A DNA stretch of 64,000 nucleotides from Enhygromyxa salina (lineage in GTDB: Bacteria; Myxococcota_A; Polyangia; Nannocystales; Nannocystaceae). The stretch covers positions 1-64,000 of the forward strand of contig NZ_PVNL01000124.1 in NCBI RefSeq assembly GCF_002994635.1, read 5' to 3'. Under the pieces are notes generated by a model. It was not told the origin of the DNA and did not search any database. It worked only from the letters and a program-made list of their open reading frames with translations. The translations under genes and the position numbers were made by a program. Of the stretch, positions 8,428-17,405 are shown piece after piece. Within the stretch, counting starts at the first letter, position 1, and every line of letters starts with the position of its first letter.

Positions 8428-8975
8428 TTCGGACTCCTTTGGGCGGGCTCCTGAGTGTCCGCCCACGCGATGGCAACCGAGTCTCTCACGACCCCACGGA
8501 TGCGGCAAGCCCGAACCGCTCTATGCTACTTGCCAGACGACTCCATCTGATAGACCGCCGCCGCTCGATGATGAACCGCGCAGATCTGCTGCTCGGGTGT
8601 GGCAATCTCCGCTCACGCCCTACACCGAAACAACCTCTCGAGTCCCGCAGCAGCCCGATCGCGTCTCGCTCGTCGGCCTCCTGCGGAAAGGGCATTCGAT
8701 GGGGCGCGTTCTCGCGCCGGCCCTGTCTCGAGCCGTGAGCCCGAGACACGGCTCGACCGTCACGGCCTGCTCAGGGTCGCGGCCGAGGCCAGCGCTAGCT
8801 GGCCAGCTCGAACTCGACTTCGCGGCGTGAACGACCAAAGTATGGGCTTGTGTTCGGTGGACATGACTCGCAGTGGTTGGGGTCCACGGTTTTTTGGGGA
8901 GGCCGAACGGCATCTGGGCACAAATTGTATACGATGCAGGCGTGAAGTCCGCGCAGTTTATGCCCGGGCCAGCCT
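8428..8975. other. Gene-free stretch
   Basis: 548 bp without a gene I can support. Short frames exist on the plus strand, one ending in AGQLELDFAA at about 8830, but they have no ribosome-binding site or recognisable domain. It separates the TIR/NDT-like operon from the 3' end of the lipoprotein gene of the envelope cluster. Confidence 0.4.
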
Positions 8976-9410
8976 TTACTCAACGCACGCCATGAACATC
9001 GGCCGCAGATCAGACGACAGTTGCGGACAGCCCGCAACTTGCGCGGTGAGATCGCTGGCACAGTCGTCGTACCAGCCGTCCTGGCAGTTGGGGTTCGACT
9101 GCAAGCACTGGACGTAGAACCGGTAGGCCGAGTTCGCGCAGTCCAGGTAGTCCTTGCCGGCATCCTCGTTGCCGTCGAGCACGTCGGCGAGGCACTGCAC
9201 ATCATCGTTGGTGACGGTGCCGACGGCTTCGTCGCACTCGACGATGCTGTCGTACCCAAGATCCATGGGGCAGTCGCACGCCGCTCCGTTGGCGTCGTTG
9301 ATCGCCGTTTGATACTCGTTGAGATCGGCGGTGAGGTCGGGCGGCGCTTGGCAGGACAGCAGGGCACACAGCAACCCGAGTGAGAGTCCGCGACTTGATA
9401 GCGGGGGCAT
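8976..9410 (-). CDS. Cys-rich lipoprotein
   Basis: 144 residues. A signal peptide with lipobox LLSC (cysteine near residue 20) is followed by a mature part with about ten cysteines and many Asp residues (CDCPMDL, CLADVLDGNEDAGKDYLDC, CQDGWYDDC). It looks like the small disulfide-rich surface lipoproteins common in these bacteria. It starts 19 bp after the 660-residue gene and is the last gene of the leftward arm of the envelope cluster. Function unknown. Confidence 0.7.
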   Translation of the reverse strand: MPPLSSRGLSLGLLCALLSCQAPPDLTADLNEYQTAINDANGAACDCPMDLGYDSIVECDEAVGTVTNDDVQCLADVLDGNEDAGKDYLDCANSAYRFYVQCLQSNPNCQDGWYDDCASDLTAQVAGCPQLSSDLRPMFMACVE

Positions 9411-9429
9411 GGCCCATCGTAACCGGGGG

Positions 9430-11412
9430 TCAGTCGTCGGTCATCCTTCGCAGGTGCATGATGCCCGCGGCGGTCAAGAGCACGCTCCCGGCCGCAACTC
9501 CAAGCGCCAGACCCGTGTTGGTCTTCTTGCTCGGAGGGGTCGCGCGCGCGACCTTGGGCTTGGCTCGTGACACCTTGAGCTGCGCCGCCGCAGCCCGCTG
9601 CACGAGTTCGACGGCCCCTTCGAACGGCGACGCCCGCGAGACCTTTGGTCGACCGGGGGCTCGGCGCGGCTTGATGTCCGGGGCGAGGAGTTGCTGGCCG
9701 CCCACTCCCGGGCTGCCGTGCAGCGACTGCTTGACGGGCGACGCCTTGACACCGACCCGCTCGAGCTCGGCTCGGTAGTCGGGGTCGCTGACCTGCCGCA
9801 GATCGATCAACATGCGTTTGGTGCTGCCGAGAAGTTCACGGCGGGCGGTGGTGAAGTGGTCGCCGAGCTTGTTCTTGCGGATGCTACCTGCGTAGTAGAG
9901 CGCCCCTGCGCCCGGGGGGATGTAGGCGACCTCCACCGCGTCGAGGTAGTGCAGCTGCATGGCCGCCAGATCTCGGCAGAACGGGGCGATGATCTGAGAG
10001 AAGATCGAGTTCGAGAACGCGACCTTGAAGTCGGCCTCACGCGGCGAGCTGATCAGGCTGACCGGCATGGCCGGTTCACGACCCCCCAGGCGCAGCTCGT
10101 CATCAACCTCAAACGCGGTCATGAACGTCGCCAAGCGGGAGATGAGGCCACGCCATCCTGCGCCGTTGTGTCGCCGCCACTCAGACGCCGCGAACTCCCA
10201 GAACTGCTCAAAGCTCTTCTTCCACGCGCTGTGAATGAGCTCAACATCGATCGTGTACAGGAGCGGCCCCGGGCGCGCGACCATGTCGAGCAGGTTGCTC
10301 AGTAGCTTGTTGGTCGACGGATAGAACGAGCCGACGTTCTCGCCGGGCGTGGTCGCGTTGAGTGGCGCGCCGCCGTAGGCCCATCCCAACCCTTCAACCG
10401 GCCAGACCGACTCTGCCCTGACGCATTGCCGACAGTCCCGCTTTCCGTCGAAAGTCTTTGTGGTCTTGTAGCAGGGCTTGTCTTCGCCGCGGCAGATGAG
10501 CGAGTAGCGATCAACGCCGACCGTCGCACGCACCGCTTGGTAGAAACGATAGGATGCCTGCAACACACGCAGTGAGGTGGTCGTGCCCGGCATGAACCCG
10601 AACGTCGATGCGTCGCCGGGATCGAACTGATACTGGGCGTCGCCCTTCGGGCCACGGCTCTCTTTTGGGTGCCCCTGTTGGGCGGCGAGGCCCTGCGCTC
10701 GATGCTGGAACTGCCACGGCTGATGGTGTTTGTAGGCGGGCAGGTAGAAGCTGGTGTAGTCGGCGTTGGACGCCGGCTCGATCCCGCCGTCGGGGTACAC
10801 GACCCCGCCCGTCCCCTTGCTGCGGAACACCTCGAACACGCGGTTGACCTGCCAGGTGTCGGTCGCCGGATCCTCGGTCTGCAGCGGCGGAAACGAGATG
10901 TTCTTGCCGAGGTTGGCCTCGACCTGGGCGCGGCCAACGTCCACGGCCCAGACCGCGACCGCGAGCACCTGCGCGACGGTCTGCGTCACGATGTTGCTCT
11001 GGCAGACCATCTGCAGGATCTGGATGGCCGTGTTCTTGAGCAGCTCGGGGAGCATCTCCGCGGGATCCTCGAAGTTCTTGATCGTGTTGATCGTGCTGCC
11101 GAGGGTCGTGTACACGTGCGACATGCCCTCGGCGAGCCCGGTGCCCTCGAGCTGGGGCATGCCGACCCGGGTGCCGAGCTCGAACAAGCTGATCTGCGTG
11201 GTCGAGACCCAGTTCTGCCAGTCGGCGGCGGCGAAGGTCTTCATGGCCAGATCCCCGCCAATCCCGATCGCGGGGTCGAGCACCGAGTTGGCGAACACCT
11301 CCTTGCCCGGTAGCTGACTGCTGAAGGTCTGCCAGTCGATGCCCCGCGGAAACACCCGCTCGGCGCGCTTGGTGGCTTTGTCGATGAAGGTCTCGTCGGG
11401 TCGTAGCAGCAT
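9430..11412 (-). CDS. Unrecognised 660-residue protein with C-terminal membrane anchor
   Basis: A large protein with no family I recognise. The first 180 residues are helical with hydrophobic stretches (VLAVAVWAVDV). The middle is globular, with two near-adjacent cysteine pairs (CRGEDKPC, CRQCVR; about residues 330-355) that could bind zinc. Residues about 580-630 are Pro/Arg/Lys-rich (KPRRAPGRPKVSRA). The last 25 residues are one membrane segment (GLALGVAAGSVLLTAAGIM). It would be a tail-anchored structural or docking protein. It is the main gene of the leftward arm. Confidence 0.55.
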   Translation of the reverse strand: MLLRPDETFIDKATKRAERVFPRGIDWQTFSSQLPGKEVFANSVLDPAIGIGGDLAMKTFAAADWQNWVSTTQISLFELGTRVGMPQLEGTGLAEGMSHVYTTLGSTINTIKNFEDPAEMLPELLKNTAIQILQMVCQSNIVTQTVAQVLAVAVWAVDVGRAQVEANLGKNISFPPLQTEDPATDTWQVNRVFEVFRSKGTGGVVYPDGGIEPASNADYTSFYLPAYKHHQPWQFQHRAQGLAAQQGHPKESRGPKGDAQYQFDPGDASTFGFMPGTTTSLRVLQASYRFYQAVRATVGVDRYSLICRGEDKPCYKTTKTFDGKRDCRQCVRAESVWPVEGLGWAYGGAPLNATTPGENVGSFYPSTNKLLSNLLDMVARPGPLLYTIDVELIHSAWKKSFEQFWEFAASEWRRHNGAGWRGLISRLATFMTAFEVDDELRLGGREPAMPVSLISSPREADFKVAFSNSIFSQIIAPFCRDLAAMQLHYLDAVEVAYIPPGAGALYYAGSIRKNKLGDHFTTARRELLGSTKRMLIDLRQVSDPDYRAELERVGVKASPVKQSLHGSPGVGGQQLLAPDIKPRRAPGRPKVSRASPFEGAVELVQRAAAAQLKVSRAKPKVARATPPSKKTNTGLALGVAAGSVLLTAAGIMHLRRMTDD

Positions 11413-11416
11413 GGGT

Positions 11417-11665
11417 TCACTCGTTCTCGTCTGGCTGGTTGCGTCGGCCCGGCCCCATCTGTGTCACGCGGCCGGAGTCGCCGGTCGCGGGCTCGTCTTC
11501 GGCAGGGCCGAGAGTGTAGAGGTCACCGAACAGATCGCGTATGCACGACTCATGGCTGAAGTCGTCGAGCCCGAGCTCCCGATACAGATCCTCGCGCGCC
11601 TGGTCGTCAGGGTCTTTTTGGTCAGGCGGTTGTTGTGGTGTCTGTGGATTCTGTGTCTTCGCCAT
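11417..11665 (-). CDS. Small acidic hydrophilic protein
   Basis: 82 residues from ATG 11665, beginning MAKTQNPQTPQQPPDQKDPD. It is rich in Pro, Gln, Asp and Glu and probably largely disordered, with a helical middle (AREDLYRELGLDDF). Its 5' end overlaps the preceding gene by 44 bp and its stop lies 4 bp before the 660-residue gene. Function unknown. Confidence 0.5.
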   Translation of the reverse strand: MAKTQNPQTPQQPPDQKDPDDQAREDLYRELGLDDFSHESCIRDLFGDLYTLGPAEDEPATGDSGRVTQMGPGRRNQPDENE

Positions 11666-12797
11666 AATCACCCATCGCGTACATGGCCAAGCGGCCGATG
11701 ATGTAGCGAGCGGCCAGCTGTTGCTCGGGGTTCGCAACATCCTGAAACAGATCACTGCGAAAAATCGGAACCAGCCGGCTCATCTGCACGAGGGCCTCGT
11801 GCTCGTTCTTGACCCTCGCGGCCTGGTCGAGCACGGCCAGCACGGCGCCGCCGGCCTTGCGATCACCCTTCATGAGCAAGTCGAGCTGCGTCACGGTCAA
11901 TGTGTGAACGAGGTAGGCCATGGCCTGCTGAGCGCACTTGAACTCTGGAAACACGGTGAGGTTGCGATTGCCCAGCACCTCGACCACCCGATCCGCAAAC
12001 GGGATGACGTTGGCGACCACGCAGTCCAGGCCGTATTTGAGGAACCCGAACATCTGTGCGCTTCGCTTGGTCCGCTCCATTCCTTCGAGCGCGCGGGCCT
12101 TGAGCTCAATCCGGCCAGACTGTTCGTCTCGTGCGCGCTCGACCTGCTCGCGCTGGTACTCGATCGCCTCGCGCACCGCGTTGTTCGCCTGCGCCCAGAG
12201 TCGATGGTTGTTCTCGAGGGTCTCGTTTGACCGCTCGACCGCGTTGTCTCGATCGGACTTGGTGTAGTCGATGATCTCTTTAAGTGCCCTGGCGTGCTCG
12301 CGTTGGAGATCGAGCCCACCAGCCGACTCGCGCGACTCCCGAGTCCACGCGCGCGGCCCCTCGCTGGGCGGGGTCGTCGAGTCCCCGTCGTCCTCGTCGT
12401 CGCTCTGTCGGCAGCGTCGACCATCCTCGAACAGCTGCTCACCGTTGTGTCCTATGCCGACCAGCTGAAAGTCGCACCAGTCACCCCGCTGCCGTGTCCA
12501 GTTGGCCGCGACCGTCCACAGGTTCACCACGATCTCCTCGATCTGCTTGGCACGTTTCGCCGGGAACTCAGCATCTTCGAGGTCCCACACGAAGTGGGTC
12601 TCGGCCAGTTCCAAGCCGTCCCAGTCGTGATCGTTGTGGAGATCATCCAGCTTGACGTTGTCGGGGACGAGCGGCCGGTAGGGGACGTTGCCGCGGCGCC
12701 AGAGCATGCGCACGCGATCGAGCTCGTGATGCGCGTCGGCCAGGAGTCGACACCACTCGGACGGGGGAGCAGTAAGGCTGCCTTTGCGTCGGGTCAT
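11622..12797 (-). CDS. Unrecognised 391-residue helical protein
   Basis: Starts at ATG 12797 with AGGTG 5 bp upstream. The N-terminal 150 residues are Trp-rich and globular (WCRLLADAHHELDRV, DLHNDHDWDGLELAE). The middle is acidic (SDDEDDGDS). Residues about 190-280 are predicted coiled coil (NNAVREAIEYQREQVERARDE). The C-terminal third is helical. No enzyme motif or P-loop is seen. It is the first gene of the leftward arm. Confidence 0.55.
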   Translation of the reverse strand: MTRRKGSLTAPPSEWCRLLADAHHELDRVRMLWRRGNVPYRPLVPDNVKLDDLHNDHDWDGLELAETHFVWDLEDAEFPAKRAKQIEEIVVNLWTVAANWTRQRGDWCDFQLVGIGHNGEQLFEDGRRCRQSDDEDDGDSTTPPSEGPRAWTRESRESAGGLDLQREHARALKEIIDYTKSDRDNAVERSNETLENNHRLWAQANNAVREAIEYQREQVERARDEQSGRIELKARALEGMERTKRSAQMFGFLKYGLDCVVANVIPFADRVVEVLGNRNLTVFPEFKCAQQAMAYLVHTLTVTQLDLLMKGDRKAGGAVLAVLDQAARVKNEHEALVQMSRLVPIFRSDLFQDVANPEQQLAARYIIGRLAMYAMGDYGEDTESTDTTTTA

Positions 12798-13202
12798 GAA
12801 ACACCTCGTGTGATCGAGAGAGAGACGGCAACTTGTCATCACCGCGTCGATGCTGCAAGAGGTTTTTTCTGCCCAGATATGTCCACCCAATCGCGGATTG
12901 AGGGGTGCACCCCGCCAATTGTGGCGTGCTCTTTACTATGCACGGTGGACTTTCGGCGTAGCACTGTGCGGCCCACGGTGCCGATTGTGGGCCGCACTTT
13001 GGATATTGTGCATGGTAGAGAGCAGCGCTCGGTAGATTTTCGGCTATGCACTTTCGCCGCGACGTCTCACCGGTCGCTGATCACTGGATTAGTTTTTTGC
13101 CAATCCGACGACGAGCCTAGACCGAAGGTCGTGGACTATTCGCACGCCGAGCTCGGCCCGAATATCGTGGATATCCGAGCGCCGATCCCCGATGGTTGAT
13201 CG
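12798..13202. promoter_or_regulatory. Divergent control region with nested palindromes
   Basis: 405 bp between the two arms of the envelope cluster. It holds a perfect 12-bp palindrome GGGGTGCACCCC (12902-12913). It also holds an 11-bp inverted repeat GTGCGGCCCAC/GTGGGCCGCAC (12966-12976 and 12987-12997). Around that are imperfect outer arms GCTCTTTACTATGCAC/GTGCATGGTAGAGAGC (12928-12943 and 13008-13023, 14 of 16 paired). The word CTATGCAC recurs near 13044. It could be promoters plus operators, or an origin- or site-like element. Confidence 0.55.
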
Positions 13203-13625
13203 ATGGCGCATCACACACGGACCATGCTGGACCGGAGCCCCGAGGCGATGGAGGCACTCGAGGGTCACCTGGCAATTCTCGACGACGCGGAGAGCCTCGA
13301 AACGCAACTTCAGGCCCACGCCTTCTCGCAACAATGCTTGCGGGACATAGAGGTGACAGAGCGGCTCGACCGCACCGAGATCCTCACCACCGAGGCTCTG
13401 GAGGTCGTCGTCACGCCGGCCGCCGGGGCTATCTCGACCTGGAAGACCAAGAAGGACATCCCGATCGGCGCAATCGCCAATATCTTGCTTGGAACCGGCG
13501 CCAAAGCGGTGAGCATCTGGAACCCCGAGAACCGGGGCGTTCGAGTGGCCGGCCGCGTGGGCAAGGTCCTGCTCCACTCGCAGCTTTCGATCATCACCCG
13601 AAACCTCATTCAAGGGACGCCATGA
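13203..13625 (+). CDS. Unrecognised 140-residue protein, first gene of the rightward arm
   Basis: Starts MAHHTRTMLDRSPEAMEALE. The second half looks beta-rich (TEALEVVVTPAAGAISTWKT, IPIGAIANILLGTGAKAVSIW, VRVAGRVGKVLLHSQLSII). No signal peptide or clear membrane span. The stop overlaps the next start (ATGA). Function unknown; a structural subunit is possible. Confidence 0.5.
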   Translation: MAHHTRTMLDRSPEAMEALEGHLAILDDAESLETQLQAHAFSQQCLRDIEVTERLDRTEILTTEALEVVVTPAAGAISTWKTKKDIPIGAIANILLGTGAKAVSIWNPENRGVRVAGRVGKVLLHSQLSIITRNLIQGTP

Positions 13626-13873
13626 GCGAATCAGACAACAACGCACTCAAGCCGAGCGAGCAGCGCACGGCGCAACGACGACAACAGAAGCAAGAAGGCC
13701 GATCGCGTCGGGCGGAGCTGCTGCTCGACAAGCAAGCCAAAGAGAAGGGGCGCCAGGACGCGCTCGAAGACCAACAACAGAAGATCGAGAAGCGGCTCGG
13801 CGAGGTCGAGTCTCGCCTTCACGCGCACGAGGGCCGGATCCAGCGGCTCGAGAACCCCCGGCCGCCGGTCTGA
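13622..13873 (+). CDS. Small basic coiled-coil protein
   Basis: 83 residues, almost all charged helix (QRTAQRRQQKQEGRSRRAEL, EDQQQKIEKRLGEVESRLHA), so a coiled coil. Translationally coupled by ATGA to the gene before. Function unknown. Confidence 0.55.
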   Translation: MSESDNNALKPSEQRTAQRRQQKQEGRSRRAELLLDKQAKEKGRQDALEDQQQKIEKRLGEVESRLHAHEGRIQRLENPRPPV

Positions 13874-13903
13874 AAAAACCACTGACCCAGAGAGAAGAAG
13901 ATC

Positions 13904-14509
13904 ATGATGATGAGCACCAACCTCAGCAGTCTGCTCCCTTGCGCCACACCCGGCGCGCCGTATGGCCTCGAAGCCGCCCAAGAGGCGATGAAGCGGGACA
14001 TCGTGTGCCCCAGCGAATTCTCGTTCGGATGCATCGTGCCCTTCGAGGTCGAGATTCCCGTCGGGCCGGGCGCGACGGTGCGCCACGAGGTCAAGCCTTA
14101 CGAGCGGCTGCTGCCCGTGGCCATGGTCGCGTATCTGTCGGGGCCGGACATTCGGATCGAGGCTATCTCGCGCCGCGATGATCGTGACGCGGGCATGACC
14201 GGCGCCGGGATCACGACCACGCGCGACCCCGATACCTTCGACTGGGAGCCGCTCAAGACTCCCTTCAATCCGTTCCCGCCGGACATCGGGCCGGTGGACA
14301 GCTCGAAGGGGTTCACGATCGAAGTCTCGAACCTCACCGGTGGCGCGAGCCAGATGTTTCAGGCCACGTTCTTCGGGGCGATCGGCGGATACGCGGGCTT
14401 GAAGTACCTCAAAGAGCACGCCGGGCTGTCCGACAAGCTCTACGGGTTGCTGCGCAACTGGCTCAACGAGTCGGGGATCAACCCGACAGACACGGGCAAG
14501 AAGGGCTGA
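13904..14509 (+). CDS. Unrecognised 201-residue protein, possible beta-rich structural subunit
   Basis: Starts MMMSTN after a GAGAAGAAG. Strand-like blocks alternate: FGCIVPFEVEIPVGPGATVR, YERLLPVAMVAYLSGPDIRI, KGFTIEVSNLTGGASQMFQA followed by TFFGAIGG. This pattern resembles small jelly-roll-type virion or shell proteins, but the likeness is only visual. The C-terminus is helical. The stop overlaps the next start (TGATG). Confidence 0.45.
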   Translation: MMMSTNLSSLLPCATPGAPYGLEAAQEAMKRDIVCPSEFSFGCIVPFEVEIPVGPGATVRHEVKPYERLLPVAMVAYLSGPDIRIEAISRRDDRDAGMTGAGITTTRDPDTFDWEPLKTPFNPFPPDIGPVDSSKGFTIEVSNLTGGASQMFQATFFGAIGGYAGLKYLKEHAGLSDKLYGLLRNWLNESGINPTDTGKKG

Positions 14510-14919
14510 TGATCAGCTTCCCCACCGAGCTCGTGGGCGAGCACCTGGTCAGCGAGGCGGCGGTGTTCTTCACCGAGGCGCTCGCGAAGATCAACGCCAG
14601 GCAGTTCGTCCGCGAGCAAGCCGAGGACTCGCCGTGCTGCGCTCGCTGTGCCGGGTGCGTGCTCGACCAGGACGCGGCTTTGCAGGACGCCAAGCGCCTG
14701 CTGGAGACCCGCGTGGGGCACCCCGTGAGCATCGTGGCCTATTCGATGGGCCGCGAGCTCGCGGCGGGCAAGCCTTGTCGGCCCGTACTGATCGACGGGG
14801 ATCGGCTGGCCTACCAGCTTGAAGACGGCGCGGTCATGGATCCCGTCTCGAAATTCGCAACACCCAAGGAGAGCTGCTGCTGTGGCGACAAACACTCGAG
14901 CAACCACGAAGACGAATGA
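14509..14919 (+). CDS. Unrecognised Cys-rich 136-residue protein
   Basis: Contains CCARCAGC (about residues 43-50) and a C-terminal CCCGDKHSSNH, suggesting metal sites. The rest is helical (EAAVFFTEALAKINARQFV) with a compact domain (VSIVAYSMGRELAAGKPCRP). Coupled to its neighbours; its 3' end overlaps the next gene by 38 bp. Function unknown. Confidence 0.5.
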   Translation: MISFPTELVGEHLVSEAAVFFTEALAKINARQFVREQAEDSPCCARCAGCVLDQDAALQDAKRLLETRVGHPVSIVAYSMGRELAAGKPCRPVLIDGDRLAYQLEDGAVMDPVSKFATPKESCCCGDKHSSNHEDE

Positions 14920-15577
14920 GGCGCTGGCCGTGCGCGAGCCGGACCAGCTGGCCGTGCGCGACCAAGCTGACCTGGCCAAGCCAACGCCCGCGGGTATGAC
15001 CAAGTGGCAGAAGGCCGGGGTCGGGGCCGGGGTCGCAGGCGCGACGGGGCTGGCCGCGTTCGGGTTCTACCGGCTTGGTGCCTTCATGGGCTGGTGGGGC
15101 GGGAGCTCGCTGATCGTGATCGACGACGAGAAACGCGACCCCAAGAAGACCGACGACACGCCCGCGGACGGCGGGCAGTCGAACAGCCGCGATCGTGCGA
15201 TCGGCAAGCCGCCCAACATTAGCGGCGATCCGGAGGGCTACAATACGCAGCGGTACCCGCACCCGGGATCGGTGCGTCTGACCATGACGGGGCTCGGCTA
15301 CAAGGTCGAGTACAACAACGAGACGCTGGTCCCCAACAACACGCCACACCCCGAGGTCACCAAGTTTCAGAATGACTGGAATCGGGTGATCAAGGGGCTC
15401 GACAGCGGGAAAGTGAAGTTCCCGTCCGGGTCGGACCCGAGCAAGCTCAAGCCGTTCCGCGGGCTGCTCGACGCCGATGGGATCCCCGGCAAGAACACGC
15501 TCAACGCGATGGAGATCGCCTTCAACAACTCGCTGAAGAACCTGATCAAGTGGTCTTCATTGGTGGGGCAAGCGTGA
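14882..15577 (+). CDS. Membrane protein with peptidoglycan-binding-like domain
   Basis: 231 residues if started at GTG 14882 (AAGGAG 9 bp upstream). A Thr/Ala/Glu-rich N-terminus is followed by a membrane segment (about residues 42-65, AGVGAGVAGATGLAAFGFY) and an acidic linker. The C-terminal domain includes EVTKFQNDWNRV and GLLDADGIPGKNTLNAMEIA. That spacing resembles PG_binding_1 modules (FQ...GLxVDGIxGxxT). The domain would lie on the far side of the membrane, against the cell wall. Confidence 0.55.
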   Translation: MATNTRATTKTNEALAVREPDQLAVRDQADLAKPTPAGMTKWQKAGVGAGVAGATGLAAFGFYRLGAFMGWWGGSSLIVIDDEKRDPKKTDDTPADGGQSNSRDRAIGKPPNISGDPEGYNTQRYPHPGSVRLTMTGLGYKVEYNNETLVPNNTPHPEVTKFQNDWNRVIKGLDSGKVKFPSGSDPSKLKPFRGLLDADGIPGKNTLNAMEIAFNNSLKNLIKWSSLVGQA

Positions 15578-15801
15578 TGACGACGACAAACAACATGCTG
15601 CGCGACCTTGGGTACACGACCGCGAGTTCGGGGATCAAGGCGTTTCAACGGGACTTCAATCGCGTGGGCTCGCGGCCGCTGCTGGTCACCGGGGAGCTCG
15701 ACGCGACGACGATCGCGGCGGTCGAGCTGGCGCACTCGACCAGCGAGATGTTCAAGGCCGTGCGGGATCAGCCCATTGCACCGACGACGGGGAAGGGCTG
15801 A
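15577..15801 (+). CDS. Small peptidoglycan-binding-like protein
   Basis: 74 residues from ATG 15577, overlapping the previous stop (TGATG). It is essentially one PG_binding_1-like module: MLRDLGYTT, GIKAFQRDFNRVG, VTGELDATTIAAVELA. No signal peptide. It probably works with the preceding protein in binding the wall. Confidence 0.55.
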   Translation: MTTTNNMLRDLGYTTASSGIKAFQRDFNRVGSRPLLVTGELDATTIAAVELAHSTSEMFKAVRDQPIAPTTGKG

Positions 15802-15804
15802 GTG

Positions 15805-16650
15805 ATGCCGACGACGAAGGTCGCGTTCATTGATCCCAAGGCTGCGCTCGCGGCTCTGACTCCACAATTGAAGGTCGCCAACGTGGGGCTGGGGCCGAGC
15901 GGTCCGCATGGGTTCGACGATGATGACGACCTCGAGGAGGGCGTGCCGATCACCAAGTCGGCCACACTCGGCCGGGTGTCGTTGAACCCTGGGTTGCCGC
16001 CGCCGGTGACGGCGGCCCACTACACGAACGTGCTCGATGATCTTTGGCCGGAGTTCGATGACCCCGAGGAGCGGACGGCCGCGCGGCTCGAGTCGCTGCT
16101 CGACGAGGTGGCCGATGAAGCGCAGCGGGTGCACCTGCTCGCCCAGGACATCTGGGAGCGAGTCCCCAGCTACAAGATCCCCGACTCGGAGCGCAAGCGA
16201 TACGACACGGAGTTCTTGGCGTACCTGCGGCGGCTCAACGACTACCGCAAGGTCCTGCACGAGCTCGAGCCGGACAGCACCGCGACCAATGCGGTCTACC
16301 TGGGCTTGGTCAAGCGGCGGCAAGGCGCGGGGCCAGTGCCGGACGCGATCATGCACATGTACTTTGCCCAGCAGCTGGGGATCCTCGCCGACCATGCCGA
16401 CGACATGGGCAAGGGGTTCGTCGGTCGCGTCATGGACGGGCTCGCGCGGGCCAACAAGGTGGTCGACGACGCGTCGGAAGCGGTCGAGGAAGCGGCCGCC
16501 GACGCCGAGCAGAAGGCCACCAACATGTGGGAGAAGCTGACGCGCCCGTGGCTGTGGGCAGCTGGGGCGTTTGTCGGATCGCTGGTGGCGATCGGCGGGA
16601 CCGTGCTGATCATCAACGCGGCCAAGACACCTGCGGAGCCGCCACGGTGA
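15805..16650 (+). CDS. Tail-anchored membrane protein, unrecognised
   Basis: About 281 residues (GTG 15802 or ATG 15805). The N-terminal 80 residues are polar; a helical domain follows (LESLLDEVADEAQRVHLLAQ, RRLNDYRKVLHELEPDS). A membrane segment (LWAAGAFVGSLVAIGGTVLI) ends the protein. The stop overlaps the next GTG start. Confidence 0.55.
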   Translation: MPTTKVAFIDPKAALAALTPQLKVANVGLGPSGPHGFDDDDDLEEGVPITKSATLGRVSLNPGLPPPVTAAHYTNVLDDLWPEFDDPEERTAARLESLLDEVADEAQRVHLLAQDIWERVPSYKIPDSERKRYDTEFLAYLRRLNDYRKVLHELEPDSTATNAVYLGLVKRRQGAGPVPDAIMHMYFAQQLGILADHADDMGKGFVGRVMDGLARANKVVDDASEAVEEAAADAEQKATNMWEKLTRPWLWAAGAFVGSLVAIGGTVLIINAAKTPAEPPR

Positions 16651-17405
16651 ACGCCGAGGTTCAGCGGCCGCGGGTGGTGCCGCCGTGGGTGTGGTTCGCG
16701 GCGGCCGGGCTCGCGGTGGGCTCGATCGCGGGCGCGGCTGTCTTCGCTGCGCGCTCGCCCGGGTATGAGCGGCTGGTCGCGCGCACGGGGGCGCCCAAGG
16801 AGCTGCAGATCCTCGCGGCGATCCAGCGCTACACGGAGAGTCGCGGCAACCCCAAGGCCGGGCTTGGGCGGCCGGAGCTGTTTCCGTGGTGGGCGGAGCC
16901 CAGCAACGCGTCGCGCGATAAGCAGGTCGCAGAGTCGGCCGCCGCCGCCGAGGGGTATGACCGCAACCTCGCCACCTACGGCGAGTCGCCGTATCCGCGG
17001 CGCATGTGGATCTTCGGCAGCGGCGGCCCCTACGGGTTGCTGCCGTCGAGCGCGTTGGCGCCGTGGCGAGGCACCGACGAGATGCGCCGCGGCAAGGTCA
17101 CGCCCTATGACGTGTTCAACCCGTGGCGCGCGACCGTGTTCTTTGTGGACTACGCGTGGCGACTCGTGAACCGGGCTGAGTTTCGCAAGATGCCGGCCGC
17201 CGCTCGCAACGTGCTCGCGCTCAAGCGGGGGATGGCCTCGCCAGCGTTGCTGGCCGACTTCGAAGAGGAGAGCGCCCGGTCGCGCTCGGTTCGTCGGCGT
17301 GCGATCGAGGCTGCGGAGTCGCTGGGGATCAGCGAGGACAAGCTCTATCAGCAAGTGCCGCTCGCGTGGCCGGACTACATCGGCGCCAAGGAGCTGGTCC
17401 CGTGA
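16647..17405 (+). CDS. Membrane-bound SLT-like transglycosylase (lysozyme-like fold)
   Basis: 252 residues from GTG 16647, overlapping the previous TGA. A membrane segment (about residues 13-35) comes first. Then QILAAIQRYTESRGNPKAG carries an ESxxNP motif like that around the catalytic Glu of SLT-type transglycosylases (Glu near residue 64). Further on, GSGGPYGLLPSSAL resembles the GxxGLMQ substrate-groove motif. The rest is divergent. It would cut glycan strands locally to open the wall. The assignment is by motif only. Confidence 0.5.
   Translation: MNAEVQRPRVVPPWVWFAAAGLAVGSIAGAAVFAARSPGYERLVARTGAPKELQILAAIQRYTESRGNPKAGLGRPELFPWWAEPSNASRDKQVAESAAAAEGYDRNLATYGESPYPRRMWIFGSGGPYGLLPSSALAPWRGTDEMRRGKVTPYDVFNPWRATVFFVDYAWRLVNRAEFRKMPAAARNVLALKRGMASPALLADFEEESARSRSVRRRAIEAAESLGISEDKLYQQVPLAWPDYIGAKELVP

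Noticed and set aside
8333..8830. Plus-strand ORF ending in QLELDFAA
   Set aside because: Its 5' part is antisense to the TIR/NDT-like gene, it has no ribosome-binding site, and no motif supports it.
12294..13199. 301-codon plus-strand frame over the 391-residue gene and control region
   Set aside because: Antisense to a supported gene and running through the palindromes; no domain or ribosome-binding site.
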